Shown: positions 11,775 to 19,759 of the stretch, one piece after another | Layout: every line of letters starts with the position of its first letter | Position numbering within the stretch: the first letter of the stretch is position 1 | Origin: Asanoa ishikariensis | Lineage (GTDB): Bacteria > Actinomycetota > Actinomycetes > Mycobacteriales > Micromonosporaceae | Length of the DNA: 64,000 nucleotides | Assembly (NCBI RefSeq): GCF_900107455.1 | Contig: NZ_FNQB01000001.1 | Location: 2,666,001-2,730,000 of the forward strand | Reading direction: 5' to 3' | Notes under the pieces: generated by a model | The model's database searches: none | The model's input: the letters and a program-made list of their open reading frames with translations, nothing else | Told to the model about the DNA's origin: nothing | Made by a program: the position numbers and the translations under genes

Positions 11775-12611
11775 TTACGGCATCAGGTCGCGGAGGGTGG
11801 CGATGTCCGTCGCGTGGCCCTCGTGGGCCTTGCCGGACGGGGTCTCGACGATGACCGGAAGGCCCTCGGTCGACGGGTGCCGGAGCAGCTCAGCGAAGGC
11901 CGCGGTGCCGATCGTGCCCTTGCCGATCGTCTCGTGCCGGTCCCGCAGCGAGCCGCAGGTGTCCTTCGAGTCGTTGGCGTGCAGCAGCTTGAGCCGGCCG
12001 GCACCGACCGTCGCGGTCAGCAGGTCCAGCGTCGCCGTCATCCCGCCGGGCGCGGCCAGGTCGTGGCCCGCCGCCCAGGCGTGGCAGGTGTCGAAGCACA
12101 CCCCGAGGCGGGGGTGCTGGTCGACGGCGTCGAAGTACTCCGCCAGGTGCTCGACCCGTGACGCCAGCGACCGGCCGCCACCGGCGCTCGGCTCGACCAG
12201 CAGCAGCGGTCCGTCCTGGTCGAGCAGCGGCAGCAACGCCTCGCGGACCTGCTTGAGCGCGGCGTCGTAGTGCGCCGGGTCCACCGAGCTGCCGGCGTGG
12301 AAGACCACCGCGCGGGCACCGATCGCCGCGCCCCGGGTCAGCGCGTGCGCCAGCGTCGCCGTGGAACGCTCGACCGTCTCCGGCGTGGGTGAGCCGAGGT
12401 TGACCAGCAGCGACGCGTGCACGTAGACCGGCACGCCGCGCTCCTCGCAGCCGGCCCGGAACAGCGCGTCCTGGTCCGGGTTGCCGGGCGGCAGCGCCCA
12501 ACCGCGCGAGTTGGACACGTAGACCTGGGCGGCCTCGGAGCCGGCCGCGTCGAGGTAGGGCAGCGCGGTCTTCGCGATGCCCCCACCCGTCGGCGTGTGC
12601 GAGCCGATCAC
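11775..12611 (-). CDS. nfo: Endonuclease IV (AP endonuclease)
   Basis: A 278-residue endonuclease IV, a TIM-barrel enzyme that cuts DNA 5' of abasic sites and removes blocked 3' ends during base excision repair. Metal-ligand segments are visible: VVFHAGSS, LLVEPSAGGG, FDTCHAWAAGHD, LLHANDSKDTCGS and IVETPSGK. The GTG start is set by the family N-terminus IGSHTPTGGG. It overlaps the stop of the upstream PASTA kinase gene (GTGA), so it is translationally coupled to a signalling kinase with no obvious repair link. It ends 9 bp from the convergent MFS gene. Confidence 0.93.
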   Translation of the reverse strand: MIGSHTPTGGGIAKTALPYLDAAGSEAAQVYVSNSRGWALPPGNPDQDALFRAGCEERGVPVYVHASLLVNLGSPTPETVERSTATLAHALTRGAAIGARAVVFHAGSSVDPAHYDAALKQVREALLPLLDQDGPLLLVEPSAGGGRSLASRVEHLAEYFDAVDQHPRLGVCFDTCHAWAAGHDLAAPGGMTATLDLLTATVGAGRLKLLHANDSKDTCGSLRDRHETIGKGTIGTAAFAELLRHPSTEGLPVIVETPSGKAHEGHATDIATLRDLMP

Positions 12612-14599
12612 TGACAAAAGAGGACGACCTGGCTCTGCGGTTCGACCGGCGTGTTCTCGTTCGGCTGTTGCGCGAACACCGTGCCGTTGGGGTTGAGCTG
12701 CGGGTTGGGCGTCAGGCCCATCCCTTGCACCTGCTGCACCGCCTGCTGGCAGGGCAGGCCGATCAGCCGGGGCACGACCACCTGCGGCGGGCCCTCGCTG
12801 ACCTCCAGCTCGATCTTCGCGCCCGGCTCGACCCCGGCGCCGTCGCTGGGCGTCTGCTTGGTGACGGTGTCGCGAGGCTGGTCGGATTTCTTGTACGAGA
12901 TCAGCGGTTCCAGGCCGAGCGCAATCAGCTCGTTGCGGGCGTCGTTGAGGTTCTTGCCTACCACGCGCGGCACCGACAGCGGCGCCGTGCCCTTGCTGAC
13001 GAACACGGTGACCTTGTCGCCGGGCTTGGTCTCGGTGTCCGCCGCCGGGTCGGTCGCGACCACGGTGCCCTTGGGCAGGTTGTCGTCGTAGCGGTCGGGG
13101 CCCTTGACGATCTGGAGCTTGCGCTCCTCGAGCTCGGCGGTGGCCAGTTGGAGCGTCATGCCGGCCACGTCCGGGACGGTGTAGCGCTCGGCGCCCAGCG
13201 AGAGCACCAGGGTGATCGTGCCGCCCTTGAGGATCCGGCCGGCCGCCGCGGGTTGCTGGCTGAGCACGACGTCCTTGTCGACCTTCTCGTCGAACTGGGC
13301 CTCGCCGTAGGCGATCGTGAAGCCGCCCCGCGTCGCTTGCTGCTCGGCGGCGGCCTTGGTCATCGAGGCGAGCTGCGGGGCGACCGTGTAGCGGCCCATG
13401 CCCCACCACCAGCCGCTGATCGCGAAGACGAGGCCGAGCACCACGATCGAGGCGGCCACCGCCATCCGGCCGCGCGGGTTCGCCATCACCGTGCGGTAGC
13501 GCTCGCCGAGCTTCGACCGCAGGCCCGGGGCGCTGTCGTCGTCGTAGTCGTCGTACGCGGGCTCGGGTGCCCGGCGCCGGCCGCTGGGCGGCGGCTCGGC
13601 CTGGCCGGGCAGGCGCGACCAGGTGGGCCGCGCCGGCTCCGCGGTGGGCGCGGTGACCCGGGGGATCGTCACGGTACGCGCGGACACCTGCCGCAGCACG
13701 GCGGTGTTGGCGTTGGCCGTGCCGAGGTCGTCGCGGGCGGTCTGCACCTCGGAGAGGAACGCGCCGGCGTCGGTCGGCCGGCCCTGCGGGTCACGCCGGG
13801 TGGCCCGGGCGACCAGCTCGTCGACGACCGCAGGGATGCCCGGCACGAGCGTCGAGGGCGCCGGGACGTCGCGGTCGACGTGCTGCCAGGCGACCTCGAC
13901 CGGCTGGGCGCCGTCGTACGGGACCCGGCCGGTGAGCATCTCGAACAGCACGATGCCGGCGGAGTAGACGTCGCTGCGCGGGTCGGCGCGGCCGTCGGTG
14001 ACGAGCTCCGGCGCGACGTAGGCCACGGTCGCCATCAACTGGCCGCCGTCGCCGTCGGTGGCGCTGGCCTCGACGGCGCGGGCCAGGCCGAAGTCGGCCA
14101 CCTTGACCACGCTGTCGATCAGGTTGCCCGGCCCGCCGCTGGGTGCCTCGGCGACGAGCACGTTCTCCGGCTTGACGTCACGGTGCACCAGGCCGGCGCG
14201 GTGGGCGGCGGAGATCGCGGCGAGCATCTGCTCGAGGATCGCCAGCGCCTCGCCCGGGTTGAGCCGTCGCCGCTGGGCCAGCACCTCGCGCAGGGTGTGG
14301 CCGCGCACGAACTCCATGACAAGGTACGGAAGCCCGGCGTGGCGGCCCTGGTCGTAGACCGCGACCACGTTCGGGTGAGTGAGCCGGGCGATCGTCTTGG
14401 CCTCGTCGGTGAACCGTTCGAGGAACTCCGGATCGCGCGCCTGCGTCGGATGAATGATCTTCAGGGCGACCGTGCGCTCGAGGCGTTCGTCGGTCGCGGT
14501 GTAGACGGTGGCCATGCCGCCACGGGCCACCCGGCCACGGATGCGGTACCGCCCGTCGACCAGTGTGCCCAATAGCGAGTCAGCCACCTGGATGTCCAT
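12608..14599 (-). CDS. Ser/Thr protein kinase with four PASTA domains
   Basis: A 663-residue PknB-type receptor kinase. The kinase domain (about 14-285) has the P-loop region RGGMATVY, ATP lysine K47, catalytic HRD at 139-141, DFG at 169-171 and VAPE. A Pro/Asp-rich linker leads to one membrane helix (about 381-400) and four extracellular PASTA repeats (about 404-660), which bind peptidoglycan fragments or lipid II in this family. ATG 14599 fits the family start; longer upstream reading is low-complexity. A gene for an Rv2175c-like protein, known as a PknL substrate in M. tuberculosis, lies 0.9 kb away, although mycobacterial PknL lacks PASTA domains. nfo follows with a 4-bp overlap. Confidence 0.95.
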   Translation of the reverse strand: MDIQVADSLLGTLVDGRYRIRGRVARGGMATVYTATDERLERTVALKIIHPTQARDPEFLERFTDEAKTIARLTHPNVVAVYDQGRHAGLPYLVMEFVRGHTLREVLAQRRRLNPGEALAILEQMLAAISAAHRAGLVHRDVKPENVLVAEAPSGGPGNLIDSVVKVADFGLARAVEASATDGDGGQLMATVAYVAPELVTDGRADPRSDVYSAGIVLFEMLTGRVPYDGAQPVEVAWQHVDRDVPAPSTLVPGIPAVVDELVARATRRDPQGRPTDAGAFLSEVQTARDDLGTANANTAVLRQVSARTVTIPRVTAPTAEPARPTWSRLPGQAEPPPSGRRRAPEPAYDDYDDDSAPGLRSKLGERYRTVMANPRGRMAVAASIVVLGLVFAISGWWWGMGRYTVAPQLASMTKAAAEQQATRGGFTIAYGEAQFDEKVDKDVVLSQQPAAAGRILKGGTITLVLSLGAERYTVPDVAGMTLQLATAELEERKLQIVKGPDRYDDNLPKGTVVATDPAADTETKPGDKVTVFVSKGTAPLSVPRVVGKNLNDARNELIALGLEPLISYKKSDQPRDTVTKQTPSDGAGVEPGAKIELEVSEGPPQVVVPRLIGLPCQQAVQQVQGMGLTPNPQLNPNGTVFAQQPNENTPVEPQSQVVLFCQ

Positions 14600-14672
14600 C
14601 GGCAGGCAGTCTATGTGCCCGCCCGGGCGGGGCGACACAGCCGTGCCGGCAAAGTCACCGGTAACCCCGCAA

Positions 14673-15365
14673 TCAGGGGTTTTCGTCCTGGTCATGGCGG
14701 TGATGCCGGTGACGCTTCCGACCCTCGTCCGTGGGTTCGTCGTCCGGGCCGGACGCGCTCGGCGTCGGGCTGGGTGACGCGGACGGCTCTTCGGTCGGTT
14801 CGGGGGTCGGTGTCGGGCTGGGGCTCGGCGCCGGCGGGTCGACCTGTGGCGGGGCGTCGTCGGAGTCTTCGGGCACCGGTGCGCCCTTCGGCGGCACCGG
14901 CTCCGCGGCGGGTCCGTCGCCGCCCGGGACACCGTCGTGCGTATCCCATGAACCAGCGCCACCGGCCGAGGCCGCGCGGCCGGCCACGGTCAGTGGCCCA
15001 CCCTGGCGTGCGATCCGCACGGTCCGCTCCGGCCGTGCCTCCGCCGCGGCGGCGGGGCGTTGGCCGGTGCCCTCGCCGACAGCCACGACGGACGCCGGCG
15101 TCTCGCCCTGGCCGGTGGTGTCCGTCGCCAGCAGCGCGCCCAGACCGTTGACGACCGCGAAGTAGGTGCCGACCGCACCGACCAGGCTGGCCAGGGCGAA
15201 CCCGCCGGTGGCCCGCAGCCGGCGCGGTGGCCGGGCCTGCTCAGGGAAGATGAGCTCCGTGGTCTCTTCGCCGTCCTTGCGGCGCGACCGCGCCCGGGTC
15301 AGGTCGTACTGGACCGACCGCCACGCGCCCTCGAGCTCCTTGCGCACGCCCCGCCAGGTGGTCAC
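14673..15365 (-). CDS. Single-pass membrane protein with Pro/Ser-rich tail, unknown function
   Basis: A 230-residue protein I do not recognise. The first ~55 residues are basic and cytoplasmic (ELEGAWRSVQYDLTRARSRRK). One membrane helix follows (about 60-80), then a ~145-residue extracytoplasmic tail full of Pro, Ser, Thr and Glu that ends in a His/Arg-rich stretch. GTG is chosen because GGAAGGA precedes it. It stands between the PASTA kinase (same strand, 73 bp downstream) and the divergent Rv2175c-like gene, so it may be transcribed with the kinase. A role as kinase substrate or wall-anchored partner is only a guess. Confidence 0.7.
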   Translation of the reverse strand: MTTWRGVRKELEGAWRSVQYDLTRARSRRKDGEETTELIFPEQARPPRRLRATGGFALASLVGAVGTYFAVVNGLGALLATDTTGQGETPASVVAVGEGTGQRPAAAAEARPERTVRIARQGGPLTVAGRAASAGGAGSWDTHDGVPGGDGPAAEPVPPKGAPVPEDSDDAPPQVDPPAPSPSPTPTPEPTEEPSASPSPTPSASGPDDEPTDEGRKRHRHHRHDQDENP

Positions 15366-15458
15366 GAGAGTTCCTTCCGAATGATCGGCCGGTACGGCCA
15401 TACCCCGTACCGGGTGGTTCGGTGGTGTCACGCCATGTCGACGTGGCAATGTGAGCGG

Positions 15459-15800
15459 GTGACCGAAACCGTTCCCGCTCAGTGGCTGCCGTTGCCCGAC
15501 GTGGCGGAGCGCCTCGAAGTGTCGATCAGCAAGGTGCACCAGATGGTCCGCGACGGCTCGCTGCTCGCGGTCCGCCGCGACGGCGTCCTCCGGGTGCCGG
15601 CCGAGCTGGTGGCGAATCGCACCGTGCTCAAGCACCTGCCTGGCGTCATCACGTTGCTGCACGACGCTGGGTACAACGACGAAGACTGCTTGCGGTGGCT
15701 CTACGCGCCCGACGAGACGTTGCCGGGCTATCCCGCGGCTGCCCTCGGCGGTGACAAGGCGACCGAGGTGAAGCGCCGAGCCCAGGCGTTGGGCTTCTAG
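15459..15800 (+). CDS. Rv2175c-family DNA-binding protein
   Basis: A 113-residue protein of the Rv2175c family. It has a winged helix-turn-helix (LPDVAERLEVSISKVHQMVRDG), then a basic strand (LAVRRDGVLRVP) and the family C-terminus KHLPGVITLLHDAGY...EVVKRRAQALGF-like ending. Mycobacterial Rv2175c binds DNA and loses binding when phosphorylated by the adjacent PknL. Here a receptor kinase gene lies close by on the other strand, so the kinase-regulator pair is probably kept. GTG 15459 gives the family length; ATG 15435 in frame is an alternative. Its possible Thr phospho-acceptors near the N-terminus fit the model but are unproven. Confidence 0.85.
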   Translation: MTETVPAQWLPLPDVAERLEVSISKVHQMVRDGSLLAVRRDGVLRVPAELVANRTVLKHLPGVITLLHDAGYNDEDCLRWLYAPDETLPGYPAAALGGDKATEVKRRAQALGF

Positions 15801-15803
15801 GCT

Positions 15804-16127
15804 TTGCGCCTCGTCTACCTGGCGGTCCTGGCGGGCTGCCTGGCCGGTGCCCTGTGGCTGGAACCGACCCTGCGGGTCAACGTCCTGCGCCGCTGGCGCC
15901 GTCTGCTGTTGACCCTGGTGCCGGTGATGGCGGTGTTCGCGGCCTGGGACATCGCCGCGATCGCCGCCGGCCACTGGTCGTTCGACCCTCGTCAGACGAC
16001 CGGTGTCCTGCTGCCCGGCGGCCTGCCGCTGGACGAGCTGCTGTTCTTCCTCGTCGTGCCGCTGTGCGCCATCCTCGGCTTCGAGGCGGTCCGCGCAGTG
16101 ACGCGGCTGCCGGCGGGTGACGAGTGA
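15804..16127 (+). CDS. Heterodimeric lycopene cyclase, first subunit (CrtYc type)
   Basis: A 107-residue membrane protein of the actinobacterial lycopene cyclase domain family. It has three helices and the conserved PxxE-type motif in GGLPLDELLFFLVVPLC. In heterodimeric cyclases two such small proteins together form beta- or epsilon-ionone rings on lycopene (or rings of C50 carotenoids). TTG is used as start, 3 bp after the Rv2175c-like stop, so it is co-transcribed with that gene. It overlaps the next subunit by 4 bp. The pair fits CrtYc/CrtYd; ring type cannot be read from sequence alone. Confidence 0.85.
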   Translation: MRLVYLAVLAGCLAGALWLEPTLRVNVLRRWRRLLLTLVPVMAVFAAWDIAAIAAGHWSFDPRQTTGVLLPGGLPLDELLFFLVVPLCAILGFEAVRAVTRLPAGDE

Positions 16128-16480
16128 CCTACACGACGGCGGCGCTGCTCGGCGCACTCCTCGCGCTGGCGTTGGACCTGCTGGTGCTGCGGACCCGCCT
16201 CGTCCGCCGGCGGGTGTTCTGGACCACGTACCCGATCATCGTGTTCTTCCAGCTCTTGTCCAACGGGGTGCTGACGGGGCGCGACATCGTCCGCTACGAC
16301 CCGGCCGCGATCGTCGGGGTGCGGCTCGTGTACGCGCCGGTCGAGGACCTGGTCTTCGGGTTCGCGTTGGTGTTGTCGACGTTGTCGCTGTGGGTGTGGT
16401 GGGGGCGTCAGGGCGTTCAGCGGGAGCCGTCGGCGGGGACCGGGTCGTCGTGGTTGTTGCGGTGGTTGCGGAAGCGGTAG
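16124..16480 (+). CDS. Heterodimeric lycopene cyclase, second subunit (CrtYd type)
   Basis: A 118-residue, three-helix partner of the preceding cyclase subunit. It carries the family motif YAPVEDLVFGFALVLSTLSLW and a basic C-terminal end (LLRWLRKR). The GTG overlaps the stop of the first subunit (GTGA), giving coupled, near-equal synthesis of the two halves. Its 3' end overlaps the convergent mannosyltransferase gene by 64 bp. No phytoene synthase or primary desaturase lies next to it, so the pathway is split in this genome. Confidence 0.85.
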   Translation: MTYTTAALLGALLALALDLLVLRTRLVRRRVFWTTYPIIVFFQLLSNGVLTGRDIVRYDPAAIVGVRLVYAPVEDLVFGFALVLSTLSLWVWWGRQGVQREPSAGTGSSWLLRWLRKR

Positions 16481-18396
16481 GCCAGGGCGGCGACGATCGC
16501 TACGTCGAGGATGGCTCCGGGGAGTTTGGTCAGTACCGGCAGGCCCAGGCCGTTCGGAAGAGTCAGCACGGTGACCGCGATGGCGGCGGTCGCGAGGGCT
16601 GTTCTGGTTCGGCCCGGTGGGGTGGCGCAGGCGAGGACGGCCAGCGGGACCAGGGCGTACCAGGGGTAGAACACCGGCAGCAGGACCGCGGCCGCGACGA
16701 GCGCCCATCCGCACGCGGCGACCACGTCTCGGCGGCGTTTTGCCTCGTCGGTGTCTGGGTGATCTGGCGAGGTTTCTGGTTCAGCGCGTGAGATGACCCG
16801 GCTGGATCCGGTGACGGGCTCGTCGTCAGCGGCCGCGTCGGGTCCGCCTCCGGCGGGTGTGGTGGCCGGCTCGCGGTTGGCGGTCCCTGGCTGCGACAGG
16901 ACTCCGGCGGATTCCGCGCCAGCGCTGCCTGGGGTGGGGAGTGCGTTGGCCGGGTGGAGCGCGAGTGTGGCGCGGAGTGCGCGCCAGCAGAGGGCGAGGC
17001 CGATGACGGCGAGCGCGACGATGCCGCCGGCGCGGGCGACGTCGATCGTCGTGTCGACGGCGCCCGGGTAGCCCGCCGCGCGGAACACGTAGCCGGCCGC
17101 CATGCCGATGCCTGTCGGCAACGACGTCCACTGCACGAGGCTGCCGGTGTCGGAGAGCGCGCCGATCCAGCCGAGATCGAGCCCGGTGGCCAGGGTGGCG
17201 GCGGTGAACACGAGCGCGCCCGTGCCGGTCACGGTGAGCCCGGCCTGCGCGATGGTGGCCCAGGCGGGGGTGTTGCGGCGTAGCCGCCAACCGGCGACCA
17301 GGAGGATGACGAAGGGGAGGGCGAGGATCGCGGTGACCTTGACCCCGACCGCGAGCCCGAGGAAGGCGCCGGCCCCGACGGCCGAGCCCCACGACAATGC
17401 CCGGTCGGCCAGGAACGAGATCCCCGCCGCGTTGGAGGCATAGTTCGGCGAGGGCGCATCACCTGTTGACGTGTGCGGGGAGTGCTCCCCGATTCCCGGA
17501 TCCGGGATATTTGACCTGGTGGCGACCGGTCCGGAGACCGCGTCGGGTGCACCGCGCGCGGACGTGGCGAGGACCACCGCAGTCGGTCGGCGAGACGCGA
17601 CGGCTGGCACGGCGACCGCCAGCGCGGCGACGATCAGACCGGCCATGAGGGCGTCGTTGTGCGCGCCGGAGACGAGGTGGACCGCGACGAGCGGCGAGAG
17701 CAGCCCGAGCCAACGTGCGGACGCCGGCCGTACGCCGACGGCGTTGGCCAGCCGGCCGGCGTACACGGCGATCAACACGCCACCGACCAGCGCGACGAGC
17801 CGGAGCAGGGTGACGGTCACCAGCAGTTGGTGGTCCGCCGATCCGCCCACGACGCGGGCGACGGCAGCGGCGGCACCGGAGAGCGCGATGCCGACCGGTC
17901 CGTAGGGTGCCGGCGTGTGCTGCCACAGGTCCGGCACCGCGCTCGACCAGAGGCATCCACCGTCGGCCGCACCGACCGCGTACGGGTCCAGCCCCGATCG
18001 CCAGATCTCGCCCTGGCAGGCGTAGGAGTAGACGTCGCGGCTGGCCAGGGGCGGTGCGAGCAGCAAAGGCACGGCCCAGAGCGCAGCCGTGGTGACCAAC
18101 CAGCGGCTGCTGACGCCGCCCAACCGCGAGCCGAGCCGCCACCAGGCGCCGGACAGGATCGCCAGCCCGACCACCCACGCGGCGAGGCCCCACCAGAAGC
18201 CGGCGCCGGGCGTGCCTGGACCGCGCAGGCCCAGACCGGGATCCCGCCCCGGCAATGCCCCCGCTCCATATGCCCCGGCGGCGACAACGGCGACCCCGAC
18301 AAGCCCGGTGACGCGCAGACCCCACGGGCTGTCCAGGCCACGCACGCCATCGATGATCCCACGCCGGTCGCGGACCGCAACGGCGCTGGCCTCCAC
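16417..18396 (-). CDS. Polyprenol-phosphomannose-dependent alpha-1,6-mannosyltransferase (MptA/MptB type)
   Basis: A 659-residue polytopic GT-C glycosyltransferase of the MptA/MptB family, which extends the alpha-1,6-mannan backbone of lipoglycans from polyprenyl-phosphate mannose. The first periplasmic loop has LLAPPLASRDVYSYACQGE, with an Asp expected to be catalytic. ASGAHNDALM-like (HLVSGAHNDALMAGL) and late FYPWYALVPLAV segments are also present. Two hydrophilic Pro/Ser-rich loops (about 270-330 and 490-550) interrupt the membrane helices and look like lineage-specific inserts. The GTG start is uncertain. In M. tuberculosis mptA (Rv2174) also lies between Rv2175c and a prenyl synthase gene, so synteny supports the call. 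Confidence 0.85.
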   Translation of the reverse strand: MEASAVAVRDRRGIIDGVRGLDSPWGLRVTGLVGVAVVAAGAYGAGALPGRDPGLGLRGPGTPGAGFWWGLAAWVVGLAILSGAWWRLGSRLGGVSSRWLVTTAALWAVPLLLAPPLASRDVYSYACQGEIWRSGLDPYAVGAADGGCLWSSAVPDLWQHTPAPYGPVGIALSGAAAAVARVVGGSADHQLLVTVTLLRLVALVGGVLIAVYAGRLANAVGVRPASARWLGLLSPLVAVHLVSGAHNDALMAGLIVAALAVAVPAVASRRPTAVVLATSARGAPDAVSGPVATRSNIPDPGIGEHSPHTSTGDAPSPNYASNAAGISFLADRALSWGSAVGAGAFLGLAVGVKVTAILALPFVILLVAGWRLRRNTPAWATIAQAGLTVTGTGALVFTAATLATGLDLGWIGALSDTGSLVQWTSLPTGIGMAAGYVFRAAGYPGAVDTTIDVARAGGIVALAVIGLALCWRALRATLALHPANALPTPGSAGAESAGVLSQPGTANREPATTPAGGGPDAAADDEPVTGSSRVISRAEPETSPDHPDTDEAKRRRDVVAACGWALVAAAVLLPVFYPWYALVPLAVLACATPPGRTRTALATAAIAVTVLTLPNGLGLPVLTKLPGAILDVAIVAALAYRFRNHRNNHDDPVPADGSR

Positions 18397-18434
18397 GGAC
18401 GCGGGCCAGCGGGTCGGCCGCGGTGTTCCGTGGG

Positions 18435-19577
18435 TCAGTCGGTGCGGGTGGTGGCGGCGTGGGCGAGGTCGATCAACGCCGCTCGGGCTTCGCCGTCGAT
18501 CGGTGCCGACTCGATCGCCGTCAGCGCCGAATCGAGCAACGCGCTGATTCGCCGCTCGGTCCGTTCGGCGGCGCCGCTGGCCACGATCACCTCGCGGAGG
18601 TGGGCGATGCCGGCCGCGTCGAGGTCCGGTGAGCCGAGCAGGCGCTGCAGGTCACTTCGGCCGGCCTCGTCGGCCGTTTCGAGCGTGGCCGCCACCAGGA
18701 AGGTGCGCTTGCCCTCGCGGAGGTCGTCGCCCGCCGGTTTGCCGGTCAACGCCGGGTCGCCGAACACACCCAGGAGGTCGTCGCGCAGTTGGAAGGCCTC
18801 GCCGAGCGGCAACCCATAGCCGGAGTAGGCGGTCCCGACCTCCGCGGGTGCCGCGGCCAGGGCGGCGCCGAGCAGCAGCGGTCGCTCGACCGTGTACTTC
18901 GCCGACTTCAGGCGCGCGACCTTGCCGGCGCGCTCGACGGACGTGTCGCCGGTCGCCTGGGTCAGGACGTCCAGGTACTGGCCGATCGTCACCTCCGTGC
19001 GCATCTCGTCGAAGACCGGGCGGGCACGGGAGAGCGCCGCCGGGTCGAGGCCGCCCGCGTGCAACAGCTCGTCGGACCACACCAGGCAGAGGTCGCCGAG
19101 CAGCACGGCGGCGGAGTCGCCGAAGCCGTCGGCGTCGCCGGTCCAGCCGTGGGCCCGGTGCCGGGTCGCGAACCGGCGGTGCACCGCCGGCTCACCACGC
19201 CGGGTGTCGGAGCGGTCGATCAGGTCGTCGTGGATCAACGCGCTGGCCTGGACCAGCTCCAGCGCCGCCAGGGCGGTGACGACCTGGTCGGAGTCGTTGC
19301 CGCCGGCACCGCGGAACCCCCAGTAGCCGAATGCCGGCCGCAGCCGCTTGCCGCCGCGCAGGACGAAGGCCTCGATCGCGTCGGCAACGGGCGCCAGGGC
19401 GCTGTCGACCTCGGCCATCCACGCCCGCCGGTCGGCCAGGAACCAGGCCAACGACTTGTCGACCCGCTGCCGCAGGCCGAGCCGGTCGGTAGCGGGCAGG
19501 CTCGGGGCGGCGATCGGCCAGCCTGAATCGGCGGGAACCGCGCCGGCGGCGTCGGAAGGGCTCGTCGGCTCGGTCAC
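18435..19577 (-). CDS. Polyprenyl diphosphate synthase (GGPP synthase type)
   Basis: A 380-residue trans-prenyltransferase. GGKRLR (75-80) binds the IPP diphosphate. The first Asp-rich motif is DDLID (117-121) and the second is RDDLLGVFGD. The small residues before the first motif (SALIH) fit a C20 or similar product, so geranylgeranyl diphosphate for carotenoids or a longer chain for quinones or dolichyl-type lipids. The enzyme lies beside an Mpt-type mannosyltransferase and lycopene cyclases, as idsA2 (Rv2173) lies beside mptA in mycobacteria. The GTG start carries about 30 disordered residues. It is 38 bp upstream of the mannosyltransferase gene and likely in one operon with it. Confidence 0.92.
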   Translation of the reverse strand: MTEPTSPSDAAGAVPADSGWPIAAPSLPATDRLGLRQRVDKSLAWFLADRRAWMAEVDSALAPVADAIEAFVLRGGKRLRPAFGYWGFRGAGGNDSDQVVTALAALELVQASALIHDDLIDRSDTRRGEPAVHRRFATRHRAHGWTGDADGFGDSAAVLLGDLCLVWSDELLHAGGLDPAALSRARPVFDEMRTEVTIGQYLDVLTQATGDTSVERAGKVARLKSAKYTVERPLLLGAALAAAPAEVGTAYSGYGLPLGEAFQLRDDLLGVFGDPALTGKPAGDDLREGKRTFLVAATLETADEAGRSDLQRLLGSPDLDAAGIAHLREVIVASGAAERTERRISALLDSALTAIESAPIDGEARAALIDLAHAATTRTD

Positions 19578-19759
19578 GCCACGACGCTAGGGTCAATCCG
19601 CCTGAACGACAACCGCAGCGGTCTCCGGCGACCGGCAGATCACCGCCGCAGCCGTCCGGCGGACCGCGACCGAGGCCACATCCAGGGCGCGGCCGAGCCC
19701 GGTGCGCCCCCCGACCAGCGCCCAGGTCACGCCGCCGGGCGGCCGGACCGCACGACCCG

